This document shows, one piece after another, positions 8,776-17,517 of a stretch of 56,888 nt of DNA. A program made the translations under genes and the position numbers. The notes under the pieces are model-generated. The model saw only the letters and a program-made list of their open reading frames with translations. It had not been told where the DNA came from and did no database searches. How positions within the stretch are numbered: the stretch's first letter is position 1; every line of letters starts with the position of its first letter. Source of the DNA: Novosphingobium naphthalenivorans NBRC 102051 (GTDB lineage: Bacteria; Pseudomonadota; Alphaproteobacteria; Sphingomonadales; Sphingomonadaceae); NCBI RefSeq assembly GCF_001590985.1, contig NZ_BCTX01000032.1, positions 1-56,888 on the forward strand, written 5' to 3'.

Positions 8776-11079
8776 ATGGCTTTGAAACCAAGCGCTTTGT
8801 TCGCGGGGCTGATGGCGGGCTCGTGCCTGACCGGCATCCATACGGCAGCTTTCGCCGCGGAAGCGGATACGCCGGCTGACGCAATCCAGCTCGACGCCAA
8901 TTCCATCGTCGTCACGGCGCAGAAGGTAAAGCAACGCGCTGTCGACGTGCCGATCACGATGTCGGTGGAGTCGCAGGAGCGTATCCGCCAGCTCGGCGTG
9001 ACCAACCTCGGCGACCTGTCGAACTACGTGCCCGGGCTCAATGTGCAGGTCCAAAGCGCCAACAACCCCGGTTTCGTGATCCGCGGCATCACTTCGGACA
9101 GCGGCTCGGCCCAGCAGTCCCCGCGCGTCACCGTGTACTACAACGGCGTCGACATCTCCCGCTCGCGCGGTGCCTATCAGGGCATCTACGACATGGAGCG
9201 TATCGAGGTCGTGAAGGGCCCGCAGGCGACGCTGTTCGGCACTGCCGCAACGATCGGCGCGATCAGCCTGATTTCGGCGAAGCCGGAACCGGGCGTCTCG
9301 GCCGAACTGACCGGCGGCTATGGCAATTACAACACCTACAAGGTGGAAGGCCATGTCAATGCCGGCAACGACGTGCTGGCGGCGCGCATCGCCGGACAGT
9401 GGTTGAAGCGCGACGGCTATGTCAAAAACCTCGCTCCCAACCAGGACGATCTCTACGCGCAGGACCAGCTCGGCCTGCGCGGCTCGCTGCGCTACACGCC
9501 GACCAGCGATTTCACCGCGGACCTGATCTTCACCTATGACCGGGAGCGCAATTCCGGCACACCGTTCCTCAGCAAGGCACTGGGATCGACAGCCGCCGAC
9601 GGCGTTTACGGCGCCGCCTACCTCGGCGGTTCGCCCTATTCGGCCTCCGTGCTCGGTGCCAGCAAGCTGGGCCTGACGCGCGACGTCTATGACGTGAATT
9701 TCACGGCGAGCTGGGACTTTGCCGACGGCTGGAACTTCACCACCGTCAACGGCTACCGCGATTTCGATGCCCGCGAGGTGTTCGATGCCGACGGCTCGGC
9801 TGCCTGGTATCTGGAATTCGCCGAACACGCCAAGGGCTGGGAAGCCAGCCACGAAGGCCGCTTCACCTACAGCGACGACAAGTGGCGTGCCTCGTTCGGC
9901 TGGAACTACTTCATCGAGGACAGCTATCAGAACGTGCCCTTCTCCACCGAGGAAGGCACCTATCTGCAGTGCACGCTGAACATCATTCCCGGACTGGGCT
10001 GCGTCGCCGCTGACAATACCGTGACGGCAGCCTCGACGACCTATCTGGCCACCGGCGGCCTGGCGACAGCCATTCCCTATTCGAGCTGGTTCGAGAACAA
10101 GGGCCGCAACCAGAGCTGGTCGATGTTCGGCGACACGACCTGGAAGCCGACATCATCGCTGGAACTGACCGCAGGCGTGCGCGTGCTGATCGAAAAGCGC
10201 CGCTCGGGCTATGGCGCCTATCAGCCGAATTCGGTGCTGGCAGGCGTGGCCCTGCTTCCCCTGGTGAATACCGGCGGGACCTTCTTCTATGCCGAGCGTT
10301 CCTACGCGGCGGTTCTGCCGCGCCTCAACGTGCTCTATCACCTCACGCCCAACCTGAACCTCTACGCGACGGTTTCGGAAGGGCGGCGCTCGCCGGTGGT
10401 CCAGCTTTCCGCAGCCGCCGGGCCGGTCGCCTCGCTCGACCTGATCCCGGCGGAAAAGGTCTGGAACTACGAAGCCGGCATCAAGGGCGCCGTGGGCATC
10501 TTCTCCGGTTCGCTGGGCGTCTATTATGACGACTACAGCAACTTCCAGGTGACTGTCGTCGATGCATCCACCGGCGTGAGCAAGACGGAAAGCGCCGGTT
10601 CCGCCGCCAACTTCGGCGTCGAAGGCGAACTGGAAGCCCGCTTCACCGACTGGCTGCGCGCCTTCGGCAATTTCGGCTTCATCAGCGGCGGCGTGGACGA
10701 CACCGCCTCCAACGGCGTCTATGCCGGCAACCAGTTCCGTCTCCAGCCCAAGTGGCAGTGGGCCGCCGGCTTCATGCTGAACGCGCCGGTGACGGAAACC
10801 ACCCGCGTGTTCCTGACGCCGAGCGTGACCTATCGCAGCAAGATCTACTTCGAACTGCCGAACAAGGAAGCGATCAGCCAGGATCCGGTCACACTGGTGA
10901 ACCTGCGCGGCGGCGTATCCTTTGCGAACGATCGCTTCGAAGTCGCGGGCTATGCGCGCAACCTCACGGACAAGCGCTATCTGCTCGATGCGGGCAACAC
11001 CGGCGGCGGCTTCGGCTACCCGACGTTCATCCCCGCCGAACCGCGCACTTACGGCATCGAACTGACCGCCCGTTACTGA
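8776..11079 (+). CDS. TonB-dependent outer-membrane receptor
   Basis: This 767-residue receptor starts at 8776 (AGGGGAAT just upstream); an upstream GTG-initiated extension lacks a signal peptide at its N-terminus. A signal peptide (about 1-29) precedes a TonB-box-like segment (SIVVTAQK) and a plug domain with the usual landmarks (DVPITMSV, LSNYVPGLNV, IRGI, VYYNGV, IEVVKGPQATLFG). A long 22-strand barrel with Tyr/Phe-rich strands follows and ends in ELTARY. Sphingomonads carry many such receptors for sugars, aromatic compounds and siderophores. The ligand is unknown; the following PhoD gene, 27 nt downstream with its own GGAGG, suggests a phosphorylated nutrient. Confidence 0.85.
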   Translation: MALKPSALFAGLMAGSCLTGIHTAAFAAEADTPADAIQLDANSIVVTAQKVKQRAVDVPITMSVESQERIRQLGVTNLGDLSNYVPGLNVQVQSANNPGFVIRGITSDSGSAQQSPRVTVYYNGVDISRSRGAYQGIYDMERIEVVKGPQATLFGTAATIGAISLISAKPEPGVSAELTGGYGNYNTYKVEGHVNAGNDVLAARIAGQWLKRDGYVKNLAPNQDDLYAQDQLGLRGSLRYTPTSDFTADLIFTYDRERNSGTPFLSKALGSTAADGVYGAAYLGGSPYSASVLGASKLGLTRDVYDVNFTASWDFADGWNFTTVNGYRDFDAREVFDADGSAAWYLEFAEHAKGWEASHEGRFTYSDDKWRASFGWNYFIEDSYQNVPFSTEEGTYLQCTLNIIPGLGCVAADNTVTAASTTYLATGGLATAIPYSSWFENKGRNQSWSMFGDTTWKPTSSLELTAGVRVLIEKRRSGYGAYQPNSVLAGVALLPLVNTGGTFFYAERSYAAVLPRLNVLYHLTPNLNLYATVSEGRRSPVVQLSAAAGPVASLDLIPAEKVWNYEAGIKGAVGIFSGSLGVYYDDYSNFQVTVVDASTGVSKTESAGSAANFGVEGELEARFTDWLRAFGNFGFISGGVDDTASNGVYAGNQFRLQPKWQWAAGFMLNAPVTETTRVFLTPSVTYRSKIYFELPNKEAISQDPVTLVNLRGGVSFANDRFEVAGYARNLTDKRYLLDAGNTGGGFGYPTFIPAEPRTYGIELTARY

Positions 11080-11106
11080 CCGCAGCCTCACCCCCCGGAG
11101 GACACC

Positions 11107-12726
11107 ATGACTCTTACCATCGACCGCCGCCTGCTCATCAAGGCCGGAGCTCTCGGCCTTGCCGCCCTGTCCACGCCGGGCGTTGCCCAGGTCCTGACCG
11201 CACGCGGCTTCACCCACGGCATCGCCAGCGGCGAACCTTCCGCCCATTCGGTGCTGTTGTGGACGCGCTATGTGGGCCCGGGCGAAACCCGCCTGCATTG
11301 CGAAGTCTCGCTCGACCAAGACTTCAGCCGGGTCGCTGGCGGCGGCGATGTCATGGCGTCTCCGGAACACGACAATTGCGCCAAGCTGGTCGTGACCGGG
11401 CTCGAACCGAACAAGTGGTACTTCTACCGCTTCGTCGCGCCCGACGGCACCAGGAGCGAAGTGGGCCGCACCCGCACGCTGCCGGTGGGCGACGTCTCGC
11501 GCTTCGGCATCGGCCTGTTCTCCTGCTCCAACATGCCGTTCGGCTGGTTCAACGCCTATGCCCACGCCGCCGAGCGCGGCGATCTCGATCTGATGGTCCA
11601 CGTCGGCGACTACTTCTACGAATACCGCCCCGGCCACTATCCCGACACCGTCATGCCAGGCCGCATGATCGAACCGGCGCACGATATCGTGACGCTGGCC
11701 GACTATCGTATGCGCTTCGCCTGCTACCGCCTCGATCCGGACCTGCGCCGCCTGCACCAGCAGTTCCCGATGATCGCGCAGTGGGACGATCACGAATTCG
11801 CCAACGACGACTGGCAGAACGGCGCCGAGAACCACCATCCCGACACGCAAGGCCCATGGTCTGCCCGCAAGGCGGCCGCCATGCGCGCCTACCGCGAATG
11901 GATGCCGGTCTCGGACGATCTCTACAACAGCTTCCAGATCGGCTCACTGGCAACGATCTTCCGCCCTGAAACCCGCGTTACCGCACGCAGCGAACAGCTC
12001 AGCCTCGGCGCCGCGCTCAAGGGACAGACGGACATTGCCAAGGCCCTCGCCGCGTTCCGCGACGGCCCGTGGATGGCGCCCGAACGCACGCTGATGGGAG
12101 CCAAGCAGGAAGCCTGGCTCGCCAAGGGGCTGGCGGCATCGGCAAAAGGGGGGACACGCTGGCAGATCCTCGCGCAGGAAATCGTCATGGGCAACTTGCG
12201 CGCGCCCACCGCACTGGCCGATCTGACCCCGGCGGACGCCGATCCCGCAAGCCGCCAGCGCGCCGAGATTCTGGCAGCGGCCTCGAAGATGGGACTGCCC
12301 TTCAACATGGATTCGTGGGACGGATACCCGGCCGCGCGCGAACGCCTGCTGCGCGCCGCGCGCGAAGCGGACTGCAACCTGATCGTGCTTTCGGGCGACA
12401 GCCACAACGCCTGGGGCAACGAACTCAGTCTCGGCAGCGAACCGGTGGGCGTCGAATTCGCCGGGCAATCCGTGACCTCGTCGGGCTACGAGAGCTTCCT
12501 GCCGACTATCGCACCGCGCAATCTTGCGGCGCTGCTGCGCCAGACCAACCCCGGGCTGATCTTCACCGATACCAGCCGCCGTGGCTACGTCTCGCTGCAG
12601 CTCACGCCCGAGGCCGTGCAGGGCACCTGGCACTTCATGAGCACGATCGCCACCCGCACGACAGTGGGAACGCGGGATCATACGCTGGGCGTCAAGTGGG
12701 GCGAACGCCGCTTTACGAAGGCCTGA
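11107..12726 (+). CDS. phoD: PhoD-type alkaline phosphatase/phosphodiesterase
   Basis: This is a 539-residue PhoD-family protein. A twin-arginine-like signal (DRRLLIKAG...) is followed by an N-terminal Ig-like/phosphatase D N domain (GFTHGIASGEPSAHSVLLWTRY). The metallophosphatase core shows FSCSNMPFGWFNAY, HVGDYFYEY, QWDDHEFANDDW and LSGDSHNAWGNEL, the Fe/Ca ligands of PhoD enzymes. It hydrolyses phosphomonoesters and diesters outside the cytoplasm. It is probably co-transcribed with the TonB-dependent receptor, since the 27-nt gap contains only the RBS. Confidence 0.87.
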   Translation: MTLTIDRRLLIKAGALGLAALSTPGVAQVLTARGFTHGIASGEPSAHSVLLWTRYVGPGETRLHCEVSLDQDFSRVAGGGDVMASPEHDNCAKLVVTGLEPNKWYFYRFVAPDGTRSEVGRTRTLPVGDVSRFGIGLFSCSNMPFGWFNAYAHAAERGDLDLMVHVGDYFYEYRPGHYPDTVMPGRMIEPAHDIVTLADYRMRFACYRLDPDLRRLHQQFPMIAQWDDHEFANDDWQNGAENHHPDTQGPWSARKAAAMRAYREWMPVSDDLYNSFQIGSLATIFRPETRVTARSEQLSLGAALKGQTDIAKALAAFRDGPWMAPERTLMGAKQEAWLAKGLAASAKGGTRWQILAQEIVMGNLRAPTALADLTPADADPASRQRAEILAAASKMGLPFNMDSWDGYPAARERLLRAAREADCNLIVLSGDSHNAWGNELSLGSEPVGVEFAGQSVTSSGYESFLPTIAPRNLAALLRQTNPGLIFTDTSRRGYVSLQLTPEAVQGTWHFMSTIATRTTVGTRDHTLGVKWGERRFTKA

Positions 12727-12777
12727 TGGCGCAGCCGCCGGTTCGTCTCGACCAGCGGCTACACCATCACAGGCTCC

Positions 12778-13080
12778 TCACCGCGCCGGGTAACGTGGGC
12801 GGCGACCGGGTTCTGCTTCCGTAAAAGCATGATCCCACCGGCCTGCCGCAGCTCCACATCCGGCGCCCCCGCATCCGGCGAAGACTGGGCTGTAATCCCC
12901 GGCTCCCTCTTCGCCAGTCGCGCTCTGCCCAGCGTGGGACGGAACCGAAGCCAGCAGGCCGAGCCCCAGCCCGGCATCGGCCATGCGCAGGGCCGCGCAC
13001 AGGGCAATGGCTTTCCAGGTGTTGCGCCGGAAGCGCCGAAAGGCTGCCGCCCGTTCGGCGGAAAGGGTCAGCAAGCCCAT
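12778..13080 (-). CDS. Small hypothetical protein downstream of a DUF2244 gene
   Basis: This 100-residue protein has its ATG at 13080, 3 nt after the DUF2244 stop, with a good GGAGGGTGAGG ribosome binding site. This makes it the most likely continuation of the DUF2244 transcript. A basic N-terminus (FRRFRRNTWK) precedes a moderately hydrophobic segment (about 24-47) that could be one membrane helix or signal anchor. The rest is Gly/Ala-rich with three cysteines around 69-75. I do not recognise a family. It may be a genuine short membrane protein or a decayed one; the C-terminal third has low-complexity codon use. Confidence 0.45.
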   Translation of the reverse strand: MGLLTLSAERAAAFRRFRRNTWKAIALCAALRMADAGLGLGLLASVPSHAGQSATGEEGAGDYSPVFAGCGGAGCGAAAGRWDHAFTEAEPGRRPRYPAR

Positions 13081-13083
13081 GCC

Positions 13084-13620
13084 TCACCCTCCGCGCACTT
13101 GCGCCAGCGCGGCCGACACGATCGAGGCCACTTCGCGCTTTTCATGCAGGCTCAGGCAATGGCCGAATTCGATCCGGCGCTCGCCCGATCGCAGGATCAG
13201 GCGCAAGTCCCCCGGCGAGCGGCGCTCTGCATGGAAACGCAGCCAGAACGCGGGCAGTTCGATGACCCGGCCCGCGCGGTCGCGCAGCCGGACAAGCGTT
13301 TCGGACAATTCGAGCGTCTCGCTGCTCGCCTGCTTCCTGGCATGGCGATCGAGCACGAACGTCAGCACGCCCATCGCCGTGATCGAGAACAACGGGATGA
13401 GCCATAGCCCCTTGAACGCGAAGACAAGCGTCGTGGCCATGAACAGCACCGCCAGCGCTGCGATCGCCGCGCGGCCATCTTTCGAAAGCTGCGAGCGGTT
13501 CTCCCGCATCCGCAGCATAAGCGGCAGGGCCGCAGCACCGCCCAGTTGCAGGAACCCGTCCGGCTCGCCACCGGTCAGTTCCCAGGGCCGTTCCGCGGAA
13601 CGGCGAAATATCTGATACAT
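13084..13620 (-). CDS. DUF2244 membrane protein
   Basis: This 178-residue protein has two adjacent membrane helices (about 54-72, AAIAALAVLFMATTLVFAF, and 74-92, LWLIPLFSITAMGVLTFVL). A soluble C-terminal domain follows with the pattern LVRLRDRAGRVIELPAFWLRF ... LILRSGERRIEFGHCLS that typifies DUF2244. The start is the ATG at 13620, with GGAG 9-10 nt upstream, rather than the GTG one codon earlier. DUF2244 proteins often accompany terminal-oxidase genes in alphaproteobacteria, but their function is unknown. Here it lies downstream of a DUF2946 gene in the same direction. Confidence 0.7.
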   Translation of the reverse strand: MYQIFRRSAERPWELTGGEPDGFLQLGGAAALPLMLRMRENRSQLSKDGRAAIAALAVLFMATTLVFAFKGLWLIPLFSITAMGVLTFVLDRHARKQASSETLELSETLVRLRDRAGRVIELPAFWLRFHAERRSPGDLRLILRSGERRIEFGHCLSLHEKREVASIVSAALAQVRGG

Positions 13621-13693
13621 CACTATGCACTCCGGCTGGTCCGGTGCGCAAAGCCAGGCGCAACCGGCCGGTCCGACAAACGGGTTCGGTTCG

Positions 13694-14125
13694 TCAGATC
13701 AGAGCCGGAGGCCCTCGCAGTGGCGGACGCAGGAATGGCGCGCGCTGCGGCAAGGCAAAGCGAATAGGGGCAAAACCCAGAGCGATGATGAAAACCATCG
13801 CCAGTGCCAGCAAGACGGCATCGGCACCCGCAAGCGAAACCATGGAAAGCGCCGCATAAGGGCATTCGCCCCCAGGCTTATCGGAGCCGGGCTTATCGGG
13901 GCCAGGCTTGCCGGACAGATCCTGGTCCGCCTGCTTGACCGGGATCGTAACCGGATCGGCGAAAGCCTCTCCACCCACGCCATGGCAGATCTCCAAGGTG
14001 ATCGCGCGCGGGCCAGCCCCGACCATCAAGCCTGCGGGCACGGCCAGCTTCAGCAACAGCGCCGCCATGACCAGCAATCCTGCCAGTCCGCAACGACGCT
14101 GAAAGAAGACGCGCAACGATCCCAT
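13694..14125 (-). CDS. DUF2946-family membrane protein
   Basis: This 143-residue protein has an N-terminal hydrophobic segment (about 14-38), a conserved-looking ICHG motif, a Pro/Lys/Asp-rich linker (about 70-87), a CPYAALSMV motif and a second membrane helix (about 100-120). The Cys motif within a two-helix layout matches DUF2946, a family often linked to copper handling or neighbouring TonB-type receptors. No copper gene is present in this window, so the role is open. The ribosome binding site is weak. Confidence 0.6.
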   Translation of the reverse strand: MGSLRVFFQRRCGLAGLLVMAALLLKLAVPAGLMVGAGPRAITLEICHGVGGEAFADPVTIPVKQADQDLSGKPGPDKPGSDKPGGECPYAALSMVSLAGADAVLLALAMVFIIALGFAPIRFALPQRAPFLRPPLRGPPALI

Positions 14126-14629
14126 GAGAGCCGGTGATATTCCCTGCCGCCTCCCTTGTCAGGAGGACAAATGGCCCAAGGCCCGAGCCCCTCCAACCGA
14201 AGCGGGCTCTCCCGGACCAACAGGCTCGCTCAGCGCCCCACGCCGGGATGAGGCCCGCCGGCCGCACAAATAAGAAGACCTTCGGATTAACTATTAACAT
14301 TTTGAAAGTTAAGAAATTTCATGGGCCGAAAGCCCCGTTTGTCGGCTACAGCCCGCAACCGGAATACGCTGGAATACAAGGAGACTCATATCGTCGAAGC
14401 GGGCAACCCCGCTCCGAAGTCCCGGACTCGCCGCTTCAGCGATCCCCTGCACACTCGACACAAGTTCCAGAGGCGACCCGAAGGCACATCTGCTTCAGGC
14501 GGATGTCCTCAAATCCTAGCTGGCGGGACAGATATTTTTCGTCCCGCCAGCCCTTTTGGCGAAAGAACACGCCTCTGCCACAGCGGCTATCGCTTGATTG
14601 TAAATTCGCCTTCGGTCAGTCTGCAAAAT
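14126..14629. other. 504-nt intergenic region with AT-rich patch and strong hairpin
   Basis: No credible gene is visible. The stretch at about 14285-14325 is AT-rich compared with its surroundings and could hold a promoter. A perfect 11-bp hairpin lies at 14519-14551 (listed separately). The segment between them (about 14330-14518) could be transcribed as a short non-coding RNA ending at that hairpin, but I recognise no known RNA family. Confidence 0.4.
14519..14557 (+). terminator. Perfect 11-bp hairpin followed by a short T-run
   Basis: GCTGGCGGGAC (14519-14529) and GTCCCGCCAGC (14541-14551) pair perfectly around an 11-nt AT-rich loop and are followed by CCTTTT on the + strand. This has the shape of an intrinsic terminator, yet no annotated + strand gene precedes it. 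It ends a possible small RNA, or it is a leader/attenuator for the DUF6916 gene that starts 79 nt beyond the stem. Confidence 0.5.
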
Positions 14630-14947
14630 ATGACGAATCATCCATCAGAAGCCCCTGACACTCTTCATATAGAGAACTTTGAACCCCTTCGCGGCGCTGA
14701 ATTCACCCTCCACATGGGGGGAGAGAAGCACTCTATTCTTCTTTCCGAAGTAACTCTTCTCAAGAACATGTCGCCGGATACGCTCTCTCGCCCGCCCTTT
14801 TCCTTACTGTTCAAAAGCGAAAGCCAGCAGGTCATTCCCCAGGGGCTGCATCAACTGGAAGGCCCCGCCCTTGGAAAAATGGCAATGTTTCTCGTTCCCG
14901 TCGGCCGGGACGCAGGCGGCGTGAGCTACGAGGCCATCTTCAGCTAA
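14630..14947 (+). CDS. DUF6916 protein of a tail-collar gene cluster
   Basis: This 105-residue protein starts at the ATG at 14630. The sequence (LHIENFEPLRGAEFTL ... LLSEVTLLKN ... RPPFSLLFKSES ... LPQG-like QGLHQLEGPALGKMAMFLVPVGRD ... YEAIFS) has the pattern of small proteins of the DUF6916 type encoded beside MdpB-like tail-collar proteins. Function is unknown; it is probably a small beta-rich structural or chaperone-like partner. It converges on the GNAT gene and overlaps its 3' end by 8 nt. Confidence 0.65.
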   Translation: MTNHPSEAPDTLHIENFEPLRGAEFTLHMGGEKHSILLSEVTLLKNMSPDTLSRPPFSLLFKSESQQVIPQGLHQLEGPALGKMAMFLVPVGRDAGGVSYEAIFS

Positions 14948-15509
14948 CGGCAGCCGCAGTCTCCGGAACGGGGCGATCTTCGCAGGGCCGCTCCATCTCG
15001 GTGTAGAAATCCAGTTCGGCGACCGTCAGGAATCCCAAGCGGCGATACAGGCGCGAAGCCGGATTATAGGGCTCGACAAAGAGCCCCACCGGCAATGCGG
15101 CAGCATCCGCTTCGGCCAGCAAATGCTCAAGGATAGCCATACCAAGCCCTTGCCCGCGCAGGGCGGGCACCAAGGCGATGTCGATGATCCGCAACTGGCT
15201 CGCGGTTTCCTGGGTATAGAGCCTGCCGACGGGTTCGTTCTTGTGCTCGATAACGCTGAACAGGCAGTTTGCCAGACGCGTGCGATAGTGAAGCCGCTGC
15301 GCATTGAACTGCTGGGCCACGAACATCCGCTTTTGCTCGGCCGTCCAGTCGGCGATCATCGCCAGTTCGGCAGCACGCGTGCTTTCGTAGAGCTCCAGCA
15401 GGAACGGATCGTCCCCCTCGACTTCCGGCCGCAGCGAAAAGCCGCCCTTCATCAACGTGGGCGGCAGTTCGATTTGCACCCTGCCCATGGCAGACACTGC
15501 TCCTCCCAT
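14940..15509 (-). CDS. GNAT-family N-acetyltransferase of the tail-collar cluster
   Basis: This is a GNAT protein of about 189 residues. Motif A is clear (IDIALVPALRGQGLGMAILEHLLAEA), followed by the C-terminal GLFVEPYNPASRLYRRLGF. The ATG at 15509 shares its A with the stop codon of the upstream tail-collar gene (TGATG), indicating translational coupling; an ATG at 15488 with a GGAGGA upstream is an alternative start. GNAT genes are regular neighbours of MdpB-like tail-collar triads, so it probably modifies or matures those proteins. The real substrate is unknown. Confidence 0.75.
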   Translation of the reverse strand: MGGAVSAMGRVQIELPPTLMKGGFSLRPEVEGDDPFLLELYESTRAAELAMIADWTAEQKRMFVAQQFNAQRLHYRTRLANCLFSVIEHKNEPVGRLYTQETASQLRIIDIALVPALRGQGLGMAILEHLLAEADAAALPVGLFVEPYNPASRLYRRLGFLTVAELDFYTEMERPCEDRPVPETAAAVS

Positions 15510-16048
15510 CAATTTCGCGAGGGGAACACGCCTGCCAGCGCGATGACGAAATTCAAGGAAAGATAGGGTTGCCGGTTTTCGTGCGGCTGGTTCCCTCCGG
15601 TGTGTGTCACCATATTGGGAGAAAACGTCGTGCCGCTCGCAGGCGGAACCTTGTAGGCAAGCGTCGGATTGGAAAGGCCGAACATCGCAGCAGACGTCGG
15701 CGTGGCGACGCGCTGCTCTCTATTGGCCGGGCTCAAATCCCCACCCCTCAACGTGTGGCTGTGCGCGGGAATTTCAGTCTCAAGGAGCGTTACAGTCTCC
15801 TCGCCCACCGCTTGTCCCAACGGACGCACCGTGAGACCGGGGCCATCCCCAAATCCCATGGGCACGCTGCCTTGCAGATTGGGCAACGCAAAAGTGCTGG
15901 TTCCGTTACCGCCGTAAGTCGTCCCCAAAATGGAAAACAGCGCTGTATATTGAGAAATCGGCAGCATCTGGCCATTGCAAAATGCAAAGTTTCGCGGCGC
16001 AAAATTGAAACCGACGATCTTTATCTCACCAATGAAGGGCTCAGACAT
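15509..16048 (-). CDS. Tail-collar domain protein (MdpB-like), copy 3 of 3
   Basis: This 179-residue protein has the phage tail-collar fold. The N-terminal part reads EPFIGEIKIVGFNFAPRNFAFCNGQMLPISQ, then GTTYGGNGTSTFALPNLQG, and the C-terminus is FVIALAGVFPSRN. This organisation is that of the microcystin-dependent protein MdpB family of bacterial tail-collar proteins. A GGAGG lies 8 nt before the start. It is the last of three tandem paralogues and is coupled to the downstream GNAT gene by a TGATG overlap. The lack of other phage genes argues for a domesticated surface or secreted fibre-like function. Confidence 0.82.
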   Translation of the reverse strand: MSEPFIGEIKIVGFNFAPRNFAFCNGQMLPISQYTALFSILGTTYGGNGTSTFALPNLQGSVPMGFGDGPGLTVRPLGQAVGEETVTLLETEIPAHSHTLRGGDLSPANREQRVATPTSAAMFGLSNPTLAYKVPPASGTTFSPNMVTHTGGNQPHENRQPYLSLNFVIALAGVFPSRN

Positions 16049-16066
16049 GATCGCAACCTCCGAATA

Positions 16067-16606
16067 TTAGTTGCGGGACGGAAAGACACCGAACAGGGCA
16101 ATGATGAAATTCAACGCCAGAGACGGCATCATATTGTCATGCGGCAAAGACCCGCCCGCCAATTCGATGCTGCTCGGACTCATTTCGACAGGAACAACCG
16201 AGCTGCTTCCCGGGACAACGTATAGGAAAGCCGTGCTACCCACCGGACTTGCCGGCACTGCTCCAGAATTCGGCTGGGGATCTGTGCCAGCATTGGCTGA
16301 AGCCATGACCGAATGGTTGTGGCTCGGAATTTGCGTCGACATGAGAGTGACATTCTCGGTGCCGGACATTTCACCGATCACATAGTTCGAGAGTCCCGGC
16401 CCCTGTCCCATGTGGATCGGAACGCGGCCGCGCATATCCGGCAAAGCGAACGAGGTCGTCCCGTTCCCGCCATAAGTCGTTCCGATCAGTGCAAACAAAG
16501 CATCATATTGAGAAATCGCCAACAGCTGACCATGACAATAAGCCCAACCTGCGGGAGCAAAATCCCCCCCAAACATGCGTATCTCACCAATATATGGAGT
16601 AGTCAT
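16067..16606 (-). CDS. Tail-collar domain protein (MdpB-like), copy 2 of 3
   Basis: This 179-residue paralogue of its neighbours has an N-terminus reading PYIGEIRMFGGDFAPAGWAYCHGQLLAISQ. The central motif is GTTYGGNGTTSFALPDMRGRVP, then MSTQIPSHNHSVM, and the C-terminus is FIIALFGVFPSRN. A GAGGAGGGGG ribosome binding site precedes the ATG. The Gly-rich hinge and terminal SRN motif are shared by all three copies, while the loops after the HNH-like turn differ, as expected if each copy recognises something different or forms part of a heteromeric tip. Confidence 0.82.
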   Translation of the reverse strand: MTTPYIGEIRMFGGDFAPAGWAYCHGQLLAISQYDALFALIGTTYGGNGTTSFALPDMRGRVPIHMGQGPGLSNYVIGEMSGTENVTLMSTQIPSHNHSVMASANAGTDPQPNSGAVPASPVGSTAFLYVVPGSSSVVPVEMSPSSIELAGGSLPHDNMMPSLALNFIIALFGVFPSRN

Positions 16607-16653
16607 ACCCCCTCCTCGAACGGCTCGCGGGTTATTGCAGCGTCAAAACACAA

Positions 16654-17163
16654 TCAATTGCGCGACGGATAAAGACCGTAAAGCGCAATACAGAAGTTTA
16701 TCGTGAGAAAAGGCTGCACATTGTTATGCGGTTGAGAGCCGCCGGCATTGGACATTGACTGCCCTGCGAGAGGGACAGTATTTGCATATGGAGCAAAGAA
16801 GTCCGCATCGGGTGATGTATCAGCCGCGAACATGGCGCTCGAAGGGCTTTTTACCGTGGCCTGATCCGTCGACGCGGCAACCACATGATTATGCGCGGCC
16901 ATTTCTCCAGGCGTAAGAGTCACGGTTTCAGCGCCAGCTGCCTGACCGAGGGAATAGGATCCATTAAAATGAAGCGGCGCACGGCTCTGCAGATTGGGTA
17001 ACGCGAAAGTCGATGTACCATTCCCGCCGTATTGAACCCCCAACAGGGAGAACAATGCCTGATTCTGCGAAATGGCCATGATCTGACCATCACAGAAAGC
17101 ATAATTCTTGGGCGCGAAATCGAAACTGTACATCTTTATTTCGCCGATAAACGGCTCGCTCAT
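16654..17163 (-). CDS. Tail-collar domain protein (MdpB-like), copy 1 of 3
   Basis: This is the first gene of the triad, 169 residues from the ATG at 17163 (a GTG one codon earlier is less likely; GGGGAG lies about 8-9 nt upstream). It carries the same signature: EPFIGEIKMYSFDFAPKNYAFCDGQIMAISQ, then GVQYGGNGTSTFALPNLQSRAPLHF, and the end FCIALYGLYPSRN. It is about ten residues shorter than its paralogues through a shorter central loop. Base composition is visibly lower in GC than the flanking genes, suggesting acquisition by transfer. Confidence 0.82.
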   Translation of the reverse strand: MSEPFIGEIKMYSFDFAPKNYAFCDGQIMAISQNQALFSLLGVQYGGNGTSTFALPNLQSRAPLHFNGSYSLGQAAGAETVTLTPGEMAAHNHVVAASTDQATVKSPSSAMFAADTSPDADFFAPYANTVPLAGQSMSNAGGSQPHNNVQPFLTINFCIALYGLYPSRN

Positions 17164-17517
17164 CACGCAAACTCCCCAAGAGAATATCGGTAAAATTCAC
17201 TTAATTAGCGACTTCGAATCCAGCATAGAGCCAGAGTTTCAAAATTCCAGAATTTTCTAGAGTTAAAAAAATTTAATCAGAAATTCCGCATAATACACCT
17301 GAGAATATACCCCAAACGCCCAAAAACAACTTCCAAAATAGAGGTGATCCATAAATAGTTACATGAAGCTATTTACTTTTATAGTGATACGCAGCCTCAT
17401 GACTAACCCATGCGCACCGCAAAAATCAGATCGGTGGATCGCTATGTGCCCCGCCAAACCATCTGGCGAGACGCATCATGACAAAACCCTCAAAGGCGTC
17501 ACGCTGGCGGCAAACCG
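17164..17517. promoter_or_regulatory. 354-nt AT-rich intergenic region upstream of the tail-collar triad
   Basis: No gene is supported here. The stretch is the most AT-rich in this part of the window and should hold the triad promoter; a TATATT-like box lies on the minus strand near 17304-17309. A perfect palindrome, AAAATTC-CA-GAATTTT (17241-17256), lies 78-93 bp upstream of the first tail-collar start and is a candidate operator. Confidence 0.45.

Noticed and set aside
12767..13087. Alternative minus-strand ORF of 106 codons overlapping the small protein
   Set aside because: Its frame lacks the ribosome binding site and spacing of the 12778-13080 reading, and shows Arg-rich shadow composition.
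14630..17163. Prophage remnant
   Set aside because: Only tail-collar, GNAT and DUF6916 genes occur; no capsid, terminase, integrase, portal or lysis genes are visible nearby.
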